A DNA stretch of 64,000 nucleotides from Massilia sp. YIM B02443 (GTDB lineage: Bacteria; Pseudomonadota; Gammaproteobacteria; Burkholderiales; Burkholderiaceae_D). The DNA lies in contig NZ_JASNRA010000004.1 of NCBI RefSeq assembly GCF_030411955.1, forward strand, positions 104,096 through 168,095, given 5' to 3'. The translations under genes and the position numbers were made by a program. The notes beneath the pieces are model-generated. The model saw only the letters and a list, made by a program, of their open reading frames with translations, did not search any database and was not told the origin of the DNA. The first letter of the stretch is position 1, and every line of letters starts with the position of its first letter. This document shows positions 16,201 to 27,309 of this stretch, in pieces.

Positions 16201-17457
16201 TTACCTCAGTCCACCCAGGCCGCGTTCGAGGGCCGCCTTGTCGACGGCGCTGTCGGCGCCATTGCCATGGTCATTGCCGTTGCTGCCGGACCTGGCTGCG
16301 GCGCCGCTCGCGTCCGCTTGCGCACCCTGCATGCGCTGGGCGCCCGGCATGCCGCTTGCAGTTTCTCCGGACTCCCGGACCGGCGCCGCTGCCGCCGCAG
16401 CAGGCGAAACCGAGACATGCGCGCCCTGCGCGTCCGCACCGCCGGCCGCTGCACCGTCCGCCGGCGCCGTCCGTGCCAGCGCCCCGGGGCCGGCCGCCTT
16501 GCCGTCGGGCGCCAGTTCCTTGTTCATGTATTCGATCTTGGCAGCCGCGCGCAAGCGGCCGATCTCGGCCTGCGCCAGTTCGCGGTTCTTGCGGTTGGCC
16601 AGGAATTGCGCGATCTGGGGCGCGGCGATCGCCAGCGACACCGGCGCGTCGACCACGTCGGCAACCGACACCAGCAGCGCACGCCCGCCCTCCCTGACGA
16701 AGAACATCTGTTCCTTCGGCATCGACAGCAGCTTCGATGCCAGTTGCGGATTCAGGTCGGCCGTGCTGCGCGTGACCTGGGCGCGGCCGTAGCCGATCTT
16801 CCTGGCGTCCAGCATCACCGCGACTTCTTCGAGCGAGCCGGCCTTGTCGACGGCCGCGCGCAGCTCGGGCGTCACCGCCGATGCCGGCAGGACCAGCTGC
16901 TGCATCGTGAACTGCTTGCGCTCGGTGAAGAACTGCGGGTGCTTCTCGAAATAATCCTGCACCTCGGCCTCGCTCGGACGGCCGGCGTCCCCCACGCGCT
17001 TCTGCATATAGGCCTGGGCGATGATCAGTGCGCGGGCGCGGTCGATCGCCTGCATCACCTTGGGGTCGCGGTCGAGCTTTTCCCTGGCCGCCTGTTCCTG
17101 CAGCAGCGCGCGGTCGATCAAGGCTTGCAGCAATTGCTTGCTGGCGAGCTGCTGCTGGGCGGCCGGCACGCCGGCGCGCTGGATTTCCTCGTTGAGCTGC
17201 AACACCGTGATTTCCTCGCCGTTGACGCTGGCCAGCGCCTGACCGGGCTTGGCCTGGGTCGCCTTGTCGTCGCCACAGCCGGCGAGCGTGGCCCCGGCCA
17301 GCAGCAAGGCGGCGCCGGACGCAGACCGGCGCAGGTAGCGCAAACCAGCGCAGAATAGACGGGCGAATGCGCCCTGGAACGCAGGCCAGACGGCACCATC
17401 GACGACGCGGTCGACAAGGCGCTGGACAAACACCGGATACAGGATCTTCACGTTCAT
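16201..17457 (-). CDS. epsD: EpsD-family peptidyl-prolyl cis-trans isomerase lipoprotein
   Basis: 418 residues with a lipobox ATLAGC at residues 56-61 (Cys61). This is unusually deep, so a later start than the ATG overlapping the fcl stop is possible. The mature part is SurA/PpiC-like: [39 protein letters not shown], then the parvulin region [20 protein letters not shown]. Family members are encoded in Eps operons and are expected to be periplasmic chaperones for the export machinery. From about residue 330 there is a long Ala/Gly-rich, low-complexity tail ending [11 protein letters not shown]. The start codon is embedded in ATGA with the fcl stop, showing translational coupling. Confidence 0.9.
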   Translation of the reverse strand: MNVKILYPVFVQRLVDRVVDGAVWPAFQGAFARLFCAGLRYLRRSASGAALLLAGATLAGCGDDKATQAKPGQALASVNGEEITVLQLNEEIQRAGVPAAQQQLASKQLLQALIDRALLQEQAAREKLDRDPKVMQAIDRARALIIAQAYMQKRVGDAGRPSEAEVQDYFEKHPQFFTERKQFTMQQLVLPASAVTPELRAAVDKAGSLEEVAVMLDARKIGYGRAQVTRSTADLNPQLASKLLSMPKEQMFFVREGGRALLVSVADVVDAPVSLAIAAPQIAQFLANRKNRELAQAEIGRLRAAAKIEYMNKELAPDGKAAGPGALARTAPADGAAAGGADAQGAHVSVSPAAAAAAPVRESGETASGMPGAQRMQGAQADASGAAARSGSNGNDHGNGADSAVDKAALERGLGGLR

Positions 17458-18467
17458 GTCTCCACGGTGAGTGGACGCCGCTGCGCTTCGCGCGCACCAT
17501 CCGGATCATGCGCGTCGAGATACGCCGCATAGGTCCGGCGCAATCCTTCCGCCAGCGGCGTGCTGGCGCGCCAGCCGAGCGAGGCCAGCTTCGACACTTC
17601 CAGCAGCTTGCGTGGCGTGCCGTCCGGCTTGCTGGCATCGAAGGCGATGCGTCCGGCGTAGCCGACGGTCTCGCCCACCAGCCGTGCCAGTTCGGCGATG
17701 GTCACGTCCTGGCCGGTGCCGACGTTGATGTGGGAATGCATCGGATCGGTGTTGGCGGCATAGGTCTCGCGCGGCAGGTTCATCACGTGCACGCTGGCGG
17801 CGGCCATGTCGTCGACGTATAAAAATTCGCGCATCGGCTTGCCGCTGCCCCAGATCACCACCTCGGGCGCGGCGTTCAGGCGCGCCTCGTGGAAGCGGCG
17901 CAATAGTCCCGGGATCACGTGGCTGTTTTCGGGGTGGTAATTATCGCCCGGACCGTACAGGTTGGTCGGCATCACGCTGCGGTAGTCGGTGCCGTATTGG
18001 CGGTTATAGCTTTCGCACAGCTTGATGCCGGCGATCTTGGCCATCGCATACGGCTCGTTGGTCGGTTCCAGCATGCCGTTCATCAGGTACTCTTCGCGGA
18101 TCGGCTGGGCCGCCAGGCGCGGATAGATGCAAGACGAGCCGAGGAACAGCAGCTTGCGCACGCCGGCGCGCCACGCTTCATGCACGACATTGGCCTGCAC
18201 CATCATGTTGTCGTAGATGAACTCGGCCGGGTAGCTGTTGTTGGCGTGGATGCCGCCGACCCTGGCCGCCGCCAGGTAGACCTCATCGATGCGTTCGCTG
18301 CGAAAGAATGCGCGCACACTGGCCTGGTCGGTCAGTTCCAGCTCGGCATGCGTGCGCGTGACGATCTCGGGTTCGCCGGCGGCATGGTGACCATGCAGGG
18401 CGCGCACGATGGCCGAGCCCACCAGGCCACGGTGGCCGGCAACATAGATGCGAGGATGGTTTGCCAC
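17454..18467 (-). CDS. fcl: GDP-L-fucose synthase
   Basis: 337 residues, extended SDR family. It converts GDP-4-keto-6-deoxymannose to GDP-L-fucose using NADPH (epimerase/reductase). The N-terminal dinucleotide loop reads [18 protein letters not shown], and the catalytic Tyr-Lys pair appears as [37 protein letters not shown] supplies the Ser, and [17 protein letters not shown] is the usual C-terminal signature. I use the GTG at 18467: GGGAG lies five bases before it, the gap to the gmd stop is two bases, and the homology starts immediately. With Gmd it supplies the fucose donor for the polymer. Confidence 0.95.
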   Translation of the reverse strand: MANHPRIYVAGHRGLVGSAIVRALHGHHAAGEPEIVTRTHAELELTDQASVRAFFRSERIDEVYLAAARVGGIHANNSYPAEFIYDNMMVQANVVHEAWRAGVRKLLFLGSSCIYPRLAAQPIREEYLMNGMLEPTNEPYAMAKIAGIKLCESYNRQYGTDYRSVMPTNLYGPGDNYHPENSHVIPGLLRRFHEARLNAAPEVVIWGSGKPMREFLYVDDMAAASVHVMNLPRETYAANTDPMHSHINVGTGQDVTIAELARLVGETVGYAGRIAFDASKPDGTPRKLLEVSKLASLGWRASTPLAEGLRRTYAAYLDAHDPDGAREAQRRPLTVET

Positions 18468-18469
18468 GT

Positions 18470-19585
18470 TTACTCCCGTGAAAGTGCAACGTTGTAGCCA
18501 TGCGAGCGCAGCAGCTTGTGGCGGCGCGCCGACTCGAGGTCGTGCGCCACCATCTCGCGCACCATCGCCGCGAAGCTGATGCGCGGTTCCCAGCCCAGGC
18601 GCTCGCGCGCACGGGCGGCGTCGCCCAGCAGCGTCTCGACCTCGGTCGGGCGGAAATAATGCGGGTCGACCGCCACGATCGGCTGCCCGACCACCACGCC
18701 GGGTGCGTGCTGGCCGTCGACCTGCGCCACCAGCCCGCGCTCGTCGACGCCCTGCCCCTGCCAGGCGATCGTGATGCCAAGCTCGCGTGCGGCGGTCTCG
18801 ACGAACTCGCGCACCGAGTGCTGGCGGCCGGTGGCGATCACGAAGTCTTGCGGCTGGTCTTGCTGCAGCATCAGCCACTGCATCTGCACGTAGTCGCGCG
18901 CATGGCCCCAGTCGCGCAAGGCGTCCAGGTTGCCAAGATAGAGCTGGTGTTCCAGGCCCTGGGCAATATTGCTCAGGGCGCGGGTGATCTTGCGCGTGAC
19001 GAAGGTCTCGCCGCGGCGCGGCGATTCGTGGTTGAACAGGATGCCGTTGCAGGCATACATGCCATACGCTTCGCGGTAATTGACGGTGATCCAGTGCGCA
19101 TACAACTTGGCCACCGCGTAAGGGCTGCGCGGATAGAACGGCGTGCTCTCGCGCTGTGGCGACTCCTGCGCCAGTCCGTACAGCTCGGAAGTGGAGGCCT
19201 GGTAGAAGCGGGTCTTGCGCTCCAGGCCGAGGAAGCGGATCGCCTCCAGCAGGCGCAACGCGCCAAGGGCGTCGACGTCGGCCGTGTATTCCGGCGCCTC
19301 GAACGACACCGCGACATGGCTCATGGCGCCCAGGTTGTACACCTCGTCGGGCTCGGCCTGGGCCAGGATGCGGGTCAGGTTCGAGCTGTCGGTCAGGTCG
19401 CCGTAGTGCAGGCGCAGGCGCGGATCGTCGGCGTGCGGATCCTGGTAGATATGGTCGATGCGCGCGGTATTGAACAGCGAGGCGCGGCGCTTGATGCCGT
19501 GCACTTCGTAGCCCTTTTCGAGCAGCAGTTCGGCCAGGTAGGAACCATCCTGTCCGGTCACGCCCGTGATCAGTGCTTTTTTCAT
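18470..19585 (-). CDS. gmd: GDP-mannose 4,6-dehydratase
   Basis: 371 residues of the extended SDR fold. It shows [20 protein letters not shown] (NADP-binding loop), [32 protein letters not shown] with the active-site Ser/Thr, and [20 protein letters not shown] with Tyr-x3-Lys. It dehydrates GDP-D-mannose to GDP-4-keto-6-deoxy-D-mannose, the substrate of the adjacent Fcl. AGGAAAC lies about ten bases before the ATG. A 199-bp gap separates it from the upstream glycosyl-1-phosphate transferase gene, so a promoter for gmd and downstream genes may lie there. No GDP-mannose synthesis gene (manB/manC) is present in the window. Confidence 0.96.
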   Translation of the reverse strand: MKKALITGVTGQDGSYLAELLLEKGYEVHGIKRRASLFNTARIDHIYQDPHADDPRLRLHYGDLTDSSNLTRILAQAEPDEVYNLGAMSHVAVSFEAPEYTADVDALGALRLLEAIRFLGLERKTRFYQASTSELYGLAQESPQRESTPFYPRSPYAVAKLYAHWITVNYREAYGMYACNGILFNHESPRRGETFVTRKITRALSNIAQGLEHQLYLGNLDALRDWGHARDYVQMQWLMLQQDQPQDFVIATGRQHSVREFVETAARELGITIAWQGQGVDERGLVAQVDGQHAPGVVVGQPIVAVDPHYFRPTEVETLLGDAARARERLGWEPRISFAAMVREMVAHDLESARRHKLLRSHGYNVALSRE

Positions 19586-19784
19586 GTTCGTCGTTTCCTG
19601 TTCGGGTGGAACGATGCCCCTCTGCCATGCCGCCGCTGATAGGCCTGCGCAATTGATTCAATGTAGAGCCGACGCCTGAAGAATGGTCGCGTGCTGTTCG
19701 ATGCCGCGATGGCGCGACAGTTCCGTATGTCGTGCAGATGCTTGGGTCCTGCTCAATCGCGCTCGATGTGCGCTCCGTGCGCGC

Positions 19785-21167
19785 TCAGTGCGCATTCTCG
19801 CGGCTCAGCACTACCTTGATGGTCTTGAGAATGATCCACAGGTCCAGCCACAGCGACCAGTTGCGCAGGTAATCGAGGTCGTACTGGATGCGCGCCTCCA
19901 TCCGGTCCAGGGTCGCCGTTTCGCCGCGCAAGCCGTTCACCTGGGCCCAGCCGGTGATGCCGGGCTTGACCTTGTGGCGCAGCATGTAGCCCTTGATCAG
20001 CTTGCGGTACTGCTCGTTGTGCGCCACCGCGTGCGGACGCGGGCCGACCACGCTCATGCGGCCCTGCAGGGCATTGATGAACTGCGGCAGCTCGTCGAGC
20101 GACGTGCGGCGCAGGAAGGCGCCGATGCGCGTCACCCGGCCATCGTTCTTGCGCGCCTGCATGATGTCGGCGCCGTCGTCCAGCACCCTCATCGAACGGA
20201 ATTTATAGATATGGATTTCTTCGCCGTACAGCCCGTAGCGGCGCTGGCGGAAGATCACCGGCCCCGGAGAACTGAGCCGCACCGCGACCGCGATCAACAG
20301 CATCAGCGGCGCCAGCAGCACCAGCGCCACGCTGGCAACCAGGATGTCGGTCCCCCGCTTGAGCACGCCATTGAAGCCCATGAACGGACTTTCGCTGATG
20401 GCGATCACCGGCATCCCGCCGACGGTGTCGAAGCGCGCCTGCATCAGGTCGAACACGTACACGTCCGGCAAAAAGTACACCGAGGCGGTAGTGTCCTTCA
20501 GCTCGTCGATCAGGCGCCGGATGCGCGGCTGTGCCGAGACCGGCTGGCTGATGAATACCATTTTGATGTTGTGGCTGCGAACGTAGGAGGCAGCTTCGCT
20601 CATGCGGCCCAGCACCGGATGGGCCAGCCCTGGCGGGCGGCGTACGCCGTCGCGGTCGTCGAAAAAGCCGCGTACCTGCATGAACAGGTTCGGATGGCGC
20701 CGGCACAGCTCGGCGAACTTGATGCCGGCATCGTTGGCGCCCACCACCAGCACCGAGCGCAGCTCGCGCCCGCCGTCGCGGCTGCCGCCGGCGAAGCGCA
20801 CCGCCAGGTGGCTGGCCAGGATCGCCAGCGGGGTCGCCACCGCCCACGCCAGCAGCACCCGCTCGTCGTAGTAGTAGCGCATGCCGCTGGCCGAGCCCAG
20901 GAAATACAGCACCGCGATCGTCACGCACCAGCCGAAGATGGTGTCGCGCGCGTACGCCAGCATGCGACCGCTGCGCCAGGTGCGGTAGGGGTCGATGTGC
21001 TGGTAGACCGCCGACGAGATGAAGAAGGCCAGGATCATCAACACCAGGCAATAGCCCGAGAACGGTTCGTTGAAGGCGACCGTCGCCAGGTACAGGCTTC
21101 CCATCACGATCAGCGGATCGAGCACGCGCTGGAAAAACGAGATGATCGGGATGTCGTTGACCGTCAT
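19785..21167 (-). CDS. epsB: Undecaprenyl-phosphate glucose/galactose-phosphate transferase (WcaJ/EpsB-type initiating enzyme)
   Basis: About 460 residues. Four N-terminal transmembrane helices are followed by a CoA-binding-like Rossmann region (SVLVVGANDAGIKFAELCRR; GRMSEAASYVRSHNIKMVFI). A fifth hairpin helix (DILVASVALVLLAPLMLLIA) precedes the bacterial sugar transferase domain. That domain shows FRQRRYGLYGEEIHIYKFRS, RRTSLDELPQFINALQGRMS, VGPRPHAVAHNEQYRKLIKG and RHKVKPGITGWAQVNGLRGE. It transfers a sugar-1-phosphate from a UDP-sugar to undecaprenyl phosphate, starting each repeat unit. ATGs at 21167 and 21179 are both possible; neither has a strong Shine-Dalgarno. It follows epsL by about 40 bp. 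Confidence 0.93.
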   Translation of the reverse strand: MTVNDIPIISFFQRVLDPLIVMGSLYLATVAFNEPFSGYCLVLMILAFFISSAVYQHIDPYRTWRSGRMLAYARDTIFGWCVTIAVLYFLGSASGMRYYYDERVLLAWAVATPLAILASHLAVRFAGGSRDGGRELRSVLVVGANDAGIKFAELCRRHPNLFMQVRGFFDDRDGVRRPPGLAHPVLGRMSEAASYVRSHNIKMVFISQPVSAQPRIRRLIDELKDTTASVYFLPDVYVFDLMQARFDTVGGMPVIAISESPFMGFNGVLKRGTDILVASVALVLLAPLMLLIAVAVRLSSPGPVIFRQRRYGLYGEEIHIYKFRSMRVLDDGADIMQARKNDGRVTRIGAFLRRTSLDELPQFINALQGRMSVVGPRPHAVAHNEQYRKLIKGYMLRHKVKPGITGWAQVNGLRGETATLDRMEARIQYDLDYLRNWSLWLDLWIILKTIKVVLSRENAH

Positions 21168-21205
21168 GGGTGGCGCCATCCACACGATGCATTGCGCAGG
21201 CAACG

Positions 21206-22414
21206 TCAGAACAGCACATTGGCGCTCACCTGCACCATATTCGATTCGAAGCGGCCGGTGCCCAGCACTGGCGAGCCGCTGCGCGCCTGGTAGACATAGC
21301 CGGCGACCACCTGGACTTTCGGGCGCGCCTGCCAGGTGGCGTGCAGCCTGGCGCTGCGGATGGCGTCGTCCAGGTCTTCCGAACCCGGGAACGCGAAACG
21401 CGCGCTGTAGGCACGCCGTTCGTACAGCGCCGTGGCCTCGACCTTGACCTTGGCGCTGGCGTCCCAGGTGGCGCCGATGCTGGCGCCCTTGTTCAGGGTA
21501 TAGCTCACGCTCGGGCTTTCGATCGGCGCGAATTCTCGCCACAGGGCGGCGTTGTAGTTGAGCTTGCCGACCGGCGTGTAGCTGGCGTTGACGCGGCCGT
21601 TGAAGCCGCTGGTGCTGCCTTCGCCGTACGAGGGCTGCCGGCGCCGCACATGGCCGGCCAGCGCCTGCAGCGTGGTGACGCCGCTGGCCAGCCAGTGCAC
21701 CCGCGCCTTGAGTTCGTCCTGGGTGAAGTCGTCGTTCAGGGCCAGGGGATTGAACGGCCGCCGGTACGGGTAGTCGCCCTTCACGCGGCGCGCCACCAGG
21801 CCGGCCGAGCTGCCGCTTTTCGGCTGGTACAGCAGTTCGGCCTCGACCGTCTTTTCGGTGCGGTCGTTGTAGCGCTGCTCGAACAATTCGTAGGTGGTCT
21901 TGTCGCGCATGGCGCCGGCACGCAGCTTCCAGCTCGGATGCATCCGGTAGCCGGCGTCGAACAGCTGACGCCGCTGGCGGCGCAGATTGCGCTGGTCGCT
22001 GCGGAAATCGGTGTACGGCGCCAGCGTCTGCACATAGAGCGCTTCGGCCCGTCCCTCCAGCTTGTTGCCGATGGCCCAGTTCCAGTTGGCCTGGACATCG
22101 CGGCCGTCGTAGTCGAGCTGGTCGAAGTGATCGAACTTGACCTTCGACACCTTGGCGCTGGCGGCCACGCGCTGGCGGCTGATGCGTTTGTTATAGACCA
22201 CGCCGGCCTCGCCGGTGCGGTAGCTGTCGCTGCGCCGGCCGCCGAACGGCTGCTCGTCGTCGGCGATGCGCAGCAGGTTGTCGTCGTAGGCCCAGCCGAT
22301 GCCGCCGTACAGGCGCAAGCCTTCCTCGGGCTCGGCGGCCATCGAAGGGAGCGCGGTCAAGGCGGCCAGCGTGGCCCATAAACGAAGTCGGTCATACGTC
22401 GCGATTGCAGGCAT
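21206..22414 (-). CDS. epsL: EpsL-type outer-membrane beta-barrel for EPS export
   Basis: 402 residues. A signal peptide (residues 1-26, ending SMAA) is followed by a protein made almost wholly of alternating beta-strands with many Tyr/Arg/Trp residues (GGIGWAYDDNLLRIADDEQP; YEQRYN-like strands; ending MVQVSANVLF with a terminal Phe). A C-terminal aromatic residue on the last strand is the outer-membrane insertion signal. This matches the XrtB-associated EpsL family, believed to help move the polymer across the outer membrane. It is placed between the CPBP protease and the initiating transferase, with GAGAG-type sequence before its ATG. Confidence 0.88.
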   Translation of the reverse strand: MPAIATYDRLRLWATLAALTALPSMAAEPEEGLRLYGGIGWAYDDNLLRIADDEQPFGGRRSDSYRTGEAGVVYNKRISRQRVAASAKVSKVKFDHFDQLDYDGRDVQANWNWAIGNKLEGRAEALYVQTLAPYTDFRSDQRNLRRQRRQLFDAGYRMHPSWKLRAGAMRDKTTYELFEQRYNDRTEKTVEAELLYQPKSGSSAGLVARRVKGDYPYRRPFNPLALNDDFTQDELKARVHWLASGVTTLQALAGHVRRRQPSYGEGSTSGFNGRVNASYTPVGKLNYNAALWREFAPIESPSVSYTLNKGASIGATWDASAKVKVEATALYERRAYSARFAFPGSEDLDDAIRSARLHATWQARPKVQVVAGYVYQARSGSPVLGTGRFESNMVQVSANVLF

Positions 22415-22446
22415 GTTCTCGGTCTCTCTTTAGTTGTCGCCATAGA

Positions 22447-23187
22447 TCACCAGAACGCCCAGTCGCCAGTCGCGAGCACCCAGATCCCCAGCAGGCCATT
22501 GGTCACAGCGTGACCCAGCACGGGAGACCACAGGTTGCGGTGCCGCAGGTACAGCAGCCCATACGCGGCGCCGGCGATCACGCCGGCCAGCCACAAATGA
22601 TGTTCGACCCCGAACAGCAAGGTCGGGATGACGAAGGCTTTCACGCCGATGCGGGCCGGATCGACGCGCCGGAAGTCGGTGCGCTCGATCCACCGCATGA
22701 GAAAAGAGCGCCAGAACAGTTCTTCCATGATGGGCACGACCAGCGCCGCGCCGCCGAGGCGCAGCGCGGCCAGCAGCGGATCGACGCGGCCGTCGACCCG
22801 CGGATCGTAGCCGGGACCGCTGCCGGCAATCATCCAGGAGGCGTCGAGCAGCACCCACAGCACGGTGACGGCGGCGCCGACGCCGGCGGCCAGCAGCACT
22901 TGCGGGATGGAGAGTGAGAAGCGATGCAGCTCGTCGTACCGGCGCCACAGCACCAGCAGCAGCGCCAGCACGGCGCCGGTCTGCAGCGGATATAGCCACA
23001 GCAGCGTCGTGCGTGCGACGCCGAGCCAGGCCAGCAGGTCGCCGAGCACGAGGAAGGCGATGAAGACGCCGAACGGCAGGATGCGCGCCGAAGCGGCGCG
23101 GATAAGGACGGCCCGATGCGGTAACCGGGCCGTGGAAGCGCTGGGAGAAGCGGCAGGTGCACTACGCTGATCGTGCCGCTCGGTCAT
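22447..23187 (-). CDS. Exosortase-system CPBP/CAAX-like intramembrane protease
   Basis: 246 residues with seven or eight hydrophobic helices. The CPBP motifs are visible: VPIMEELFWRSFLMRWIERT (Glu-Glu-x3-Arg), TLLFGVEHHLWLAGVIAGAA (Phe-x3-His) and SPVLGHAVTNGLLG (His-x3-Asn). These are the metal or catalytic residues of CAAX-type intramembrane proteases. A subgroup is restricted to genomes with PEP-CTERM/exosortase systems and is encoded close to the exosortase, as here. The stop lies 32 bp before epsL, so it may be the first gene of the Eps transcript. Its substrate is unknown. Confidence 0.9.
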   Translation of the reverse strand: MTERHDQRSAPAASPSASTARLPHRAVLIRAASARILPFGVFIAFLVLGDLLAWLGVARTTLLWLYPLQTGAVLALLLVLWRRYDELHRFSLSIPQVLLAAGVGAAVTVLWVLLDASWMIAGSGPGYDPRVDGRVDPLLAALRLGGAALVVPIMEELFWRSFLMRWIERTDFRRVDPARIGVKAFVIPTLLFGVEHHLWLAGVIAGAAYGLLYLRHRNLWSPVLGHAVTNGLLGIWVLATGDWAFW

Positions 23188-23226
23188 TGATCGACAGGCG
23201 CCTGGCCCGCTCCCTGATAAATAGGT

Positions 23227-25146
<1,920 letters not shown>

Positions 25147-25375
25147 GATCGATGTGCGTTTCGGCGCCCGTTCGCGCGTGCGCGAGACGCCGGAATGGGG
25201 TGCGTTGATTGAGTAAGGCGCACATTGTACCGACTGACAGGCCAGAACCTACAATTCTCTCGCTATCCTCGGCTATAATTGCATCCGGTCCAGGATGCCG
25301 GCCTGCTGTGCAGGGGCCGCCTGCCGGACCGCAGGCCCGTCCTGCTTCGCCCCGCCGCCTGGCGGAGCGCGCGTC

Positions 25376-25450
25376 CTCCCCGTAGCACAATGGATAGTGC
25401 ACATGCCTCCTAAGCGTGGGATACTGGTTCGATTCCAGTCGGGGGGACCA
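25376..25450 (+). tRNA. tRNA-Arg (anticodon CCU)
   Basis: A 75-nt cloverleaf. Acceptor arms are CTCCCCG and CGGGGGG, with C1-G72 and a U-G wobble. D-stem GCAC/GTGC has the loop AATGGATA. Anticodon stem CATGC/GCGTG carries loop CTCCTAA (CCU reads AGG). The variable region is GGAT, and T-stem ACTGG/CCAGT has loop TTCGATT. Discriminator A and an encoded CCA end at 25450. It stands alone between Uup and the T6SS cargo module on the other strand; tRNA genes are frequent integration sites, which fits the lower-GC accessory genes beside it. Confidence 0.93.
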
Positions 25451-25536
25451 CTGCTTGATATCAAGATGCGTTACGACATCTGCAATTCTGCCCAAACCAG
25501 CATGTTTTGCCTGTGCCTGAACGTTCAGGCGGCTGA

Positions 25537-25802
25537 TTATGATCCGCTGAAGTTGCCTATCGACGCATGCAATGTGGCGCCACAAGTGGTCTTGTGCCCA
25601 TCATAGGCCACGGCGATCCCGTCGATGAGGTGGGCTGGATCGCCTTCGGCAATCGTACAAATGTCGTGCCCCTTGATGGGGCAACTGCATTTATCGCCAA
25701 CGCAGGCGACAGGATGCCGTCAACCGTGAAATGTGTGGCGCTTACGCTCTCGACCTTGCCACCGTGTGACGTGGCGTCACCTAGACGAATGACGTTGCAC
25801 AT
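25537..25802 (-). pseudogene. PAAR-domain protein, disrupted by a single-base frameshift
   Basis: The frame opens MCNVIRLGDATSHGGKVESV, continues through ATHFTVDG, then leaves the family. Shifting by one base at about 25717 restores HPVACVGDKCSCPIKGHDIC, followed by EGDPAHLIDGIAVAYDGHKT and a stop at 25537. The repaired product is about 88 residues, the usual PAAR length, with the Pro-Val-Ala, Cys and Gly-Asp residues in place. PAAR proteins cap the VgrG spike of the type VI secretion needle. A missing G in a GGG run is the simplest change. Its ATG is three bases past the stop of the immunity-type gene, so it belongs to the vgrG module. Real mutation and base-calling error cannot be told apart here. 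Confidence 0.88.
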
Positions 25803-25805
25803 TGC

Positions 25806-27299
25806 TCAGCCCTTCTTTTGAGGCGAAGTTCCTTCACTTGTTCCGGTTTCGGGAGTGCCGGCCCTGGCGTCTTTTGATGAAACATCATCGAGAGAAACCT
25901 GGGCGACTGACGCTGCCTGAGCTGCCACCCCAGCGCCGGCAGTCGCTTCTCCGTAACTGACCAATTTCCATATAGCCGCCTTACGATACGATGGCCGTTC
26001 ACCCTTGAACTTTTGCCATAGAGACGGTTCGTCCAGCGAGACCACGTGTGGCATGCGTTCGCCGGTCTGGATGTGCCGCCGGCGGTTGTCCTGTTTTTCT
26101 CCCGGTTGATCGGACTCCCACCAGCCGGTCTGCGGACAGATGCGGCCCGTGGCTGCAAGTTCGCCGATCGGAACATGCGGATGCAGACTGCTCCCTGCGC
26201 TCTTGATCGACGCGGCGCTGGTTGGGCGTACGCGGACAGTGCTGGTCATTTTGTCCCAGAGGGCAATGGTTTCCGCATCAGTCAAGCTGGCTTTGACGGC
26301 GCCGGCTGCGTTGTTGCCGACGCCAGTCTGGAGCTGGATACTCGCATAGGGCTTGAGAGCATCGCCAGCCACGCCAGTGAACCTGAGTTCGAAATCATGA
26401 TAAGCGTGCACGCGACCCTCGTCGGGTGCCCAGGTCAGCACCTCGTAGCCGGTTGTCCATTCGTGGAGCTGACGTGGGCTTTCGCGGAAGTATTTGACTT
26501 TGGCGAATGCTTCTTCCACTTCAGGTGGGCCCTTGTCGTCCTTCATGCGTTGCCACTGTGCCTTGAGGGATTCGCGTTCCGGATCGTGGGGATTGGTGGG
26601 ACGGACTTGGATTGAGAAATGTACATCCGGAAATTCCATTAGGCGGAAACCGATGTTGACGAATTCCCCCGGATGGCCTTCCTCGTCATCCGGCGAGTCC
26701 GGCAGGAAGGCCCGTTTGAGACAGTTGCCGGGTTCGGCCGGGGCTTCGTCGTCTGCACGTTGGCGCAGGCGTCGAGCAATGCTCTTTATTGTTGCTGTGG
26801 CTCTCTCTCGATATTGCTTTAGGGGACGCGCATCAATGACAACACCGTCATTATTCAAGCTGAAGTACCCGTTGATTTTTAGCTCGCCAATCGCTTCAAA
26901 CCCCTCGTAGCCAGTCACGATCTTTCCTTCTGGATGGCGTATGTCCTCAACAGAAATCAACAAAGGTATGTTGTTGAGGTAAATGGCTTTTTCGCTTTTT
27001 AGCTCGTCGATGAATTGCTGTGCCTCAGCCTTCACCTTATCCACGCCGTCCGGGTAGATGCTGACGCCCAACGAGACAGTCGTTTCTCCCCAGGCGACAG
27101 CAGCCGATACAGGCACATCGACCATGAACCGCCCGAAGCAGACGGTTTTCGTTTTCTCGAAAAGGGGCTGCAGGCGGGGAGTGAGTGTCGTCATATTCGG
27201 CTTCTTCCATTCTTTCGGTTGGTGGTCGCAGGCTGCGAGCAGCAAGGCTGCGGCAGCAATAGGAGCAAGGAGCAAGCGTTGGATGGCGGTCGGGTACAT
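25806..27299 (-). CDS. Tli4-like T6SS lipase immunity lipoprotein
   Basis: 497 residues. A lipoprotein signal (LLLAPIAAAALLLAACDHQ, Cys at about residue 23) implies a periplasmic, membrane-anchored protein. The body carries TVCFGRFMVDVPVSAAVAWG, a long alpha/beta domain, and a second domain with CPQTGWWESDQ and GERMPHVVSL, a CxxxGWW element seen in Tli4-type proteins. Such proteins bind and neutralise Tle lipase effectors acting in the periplasm. The gene starts 10 bp after the lipase gene stops, the usual effector-immunity order. The ATG at 27299 replaces an upstream extension that would bury the signal peptide. The name is by family resemblance; binding is inferred. Confidence 0.78.
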   Translation of the reverse strand: MYPTAIQRLLLAPIAAAALLLAACDHQPKEWKKPNMTTLTPRLQPLFEKTKTVCFGRFMVDVPVSAAVAWGETTVSLGVSIYPDGVDKVKAEAQQFIDELKSEKAIYLNNIPLLISVEDIRHPEGKIVTGYEGFEAIGELKINGYFSLNNDGVVIDARPLKQYRERATATIKSIARRLRQRADDEAPAEPGNCLKRAFLPDSPDDEEGHPGEFVNIGFRLMEFPDVHFSIQVRPTNPHDPERESLKAQWQRMKDDKGPPEVEEAFAKVKYFRESPRQLHEWTTGYEVLTWAPDEGRVHAYHDFELRFTGVAGDALKPYASIQLQTGVGNNAAGAVKASLTDAETIALWDKMTSTVRVRPTSAASIKSAGSSLHPHVPIGELAATGRICPQTGWWESDQPGEKQDNRRRHIQTGERMPHVVSLDEPSLWQKFKGERPSYRKAAIWKLVSYGEATAGAGVAAQAASVAQVSLDDVSSKDARAGTPETGTSEGTSPQKKG

Positions 27300-27309
27300 G
27301 GTCTCACTT

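Noticed and set aside
22430..22999. A frame overlapping the CPBP protease
   Set aside because: A shifted frame of the same gene; the family motifs are in the other frame.
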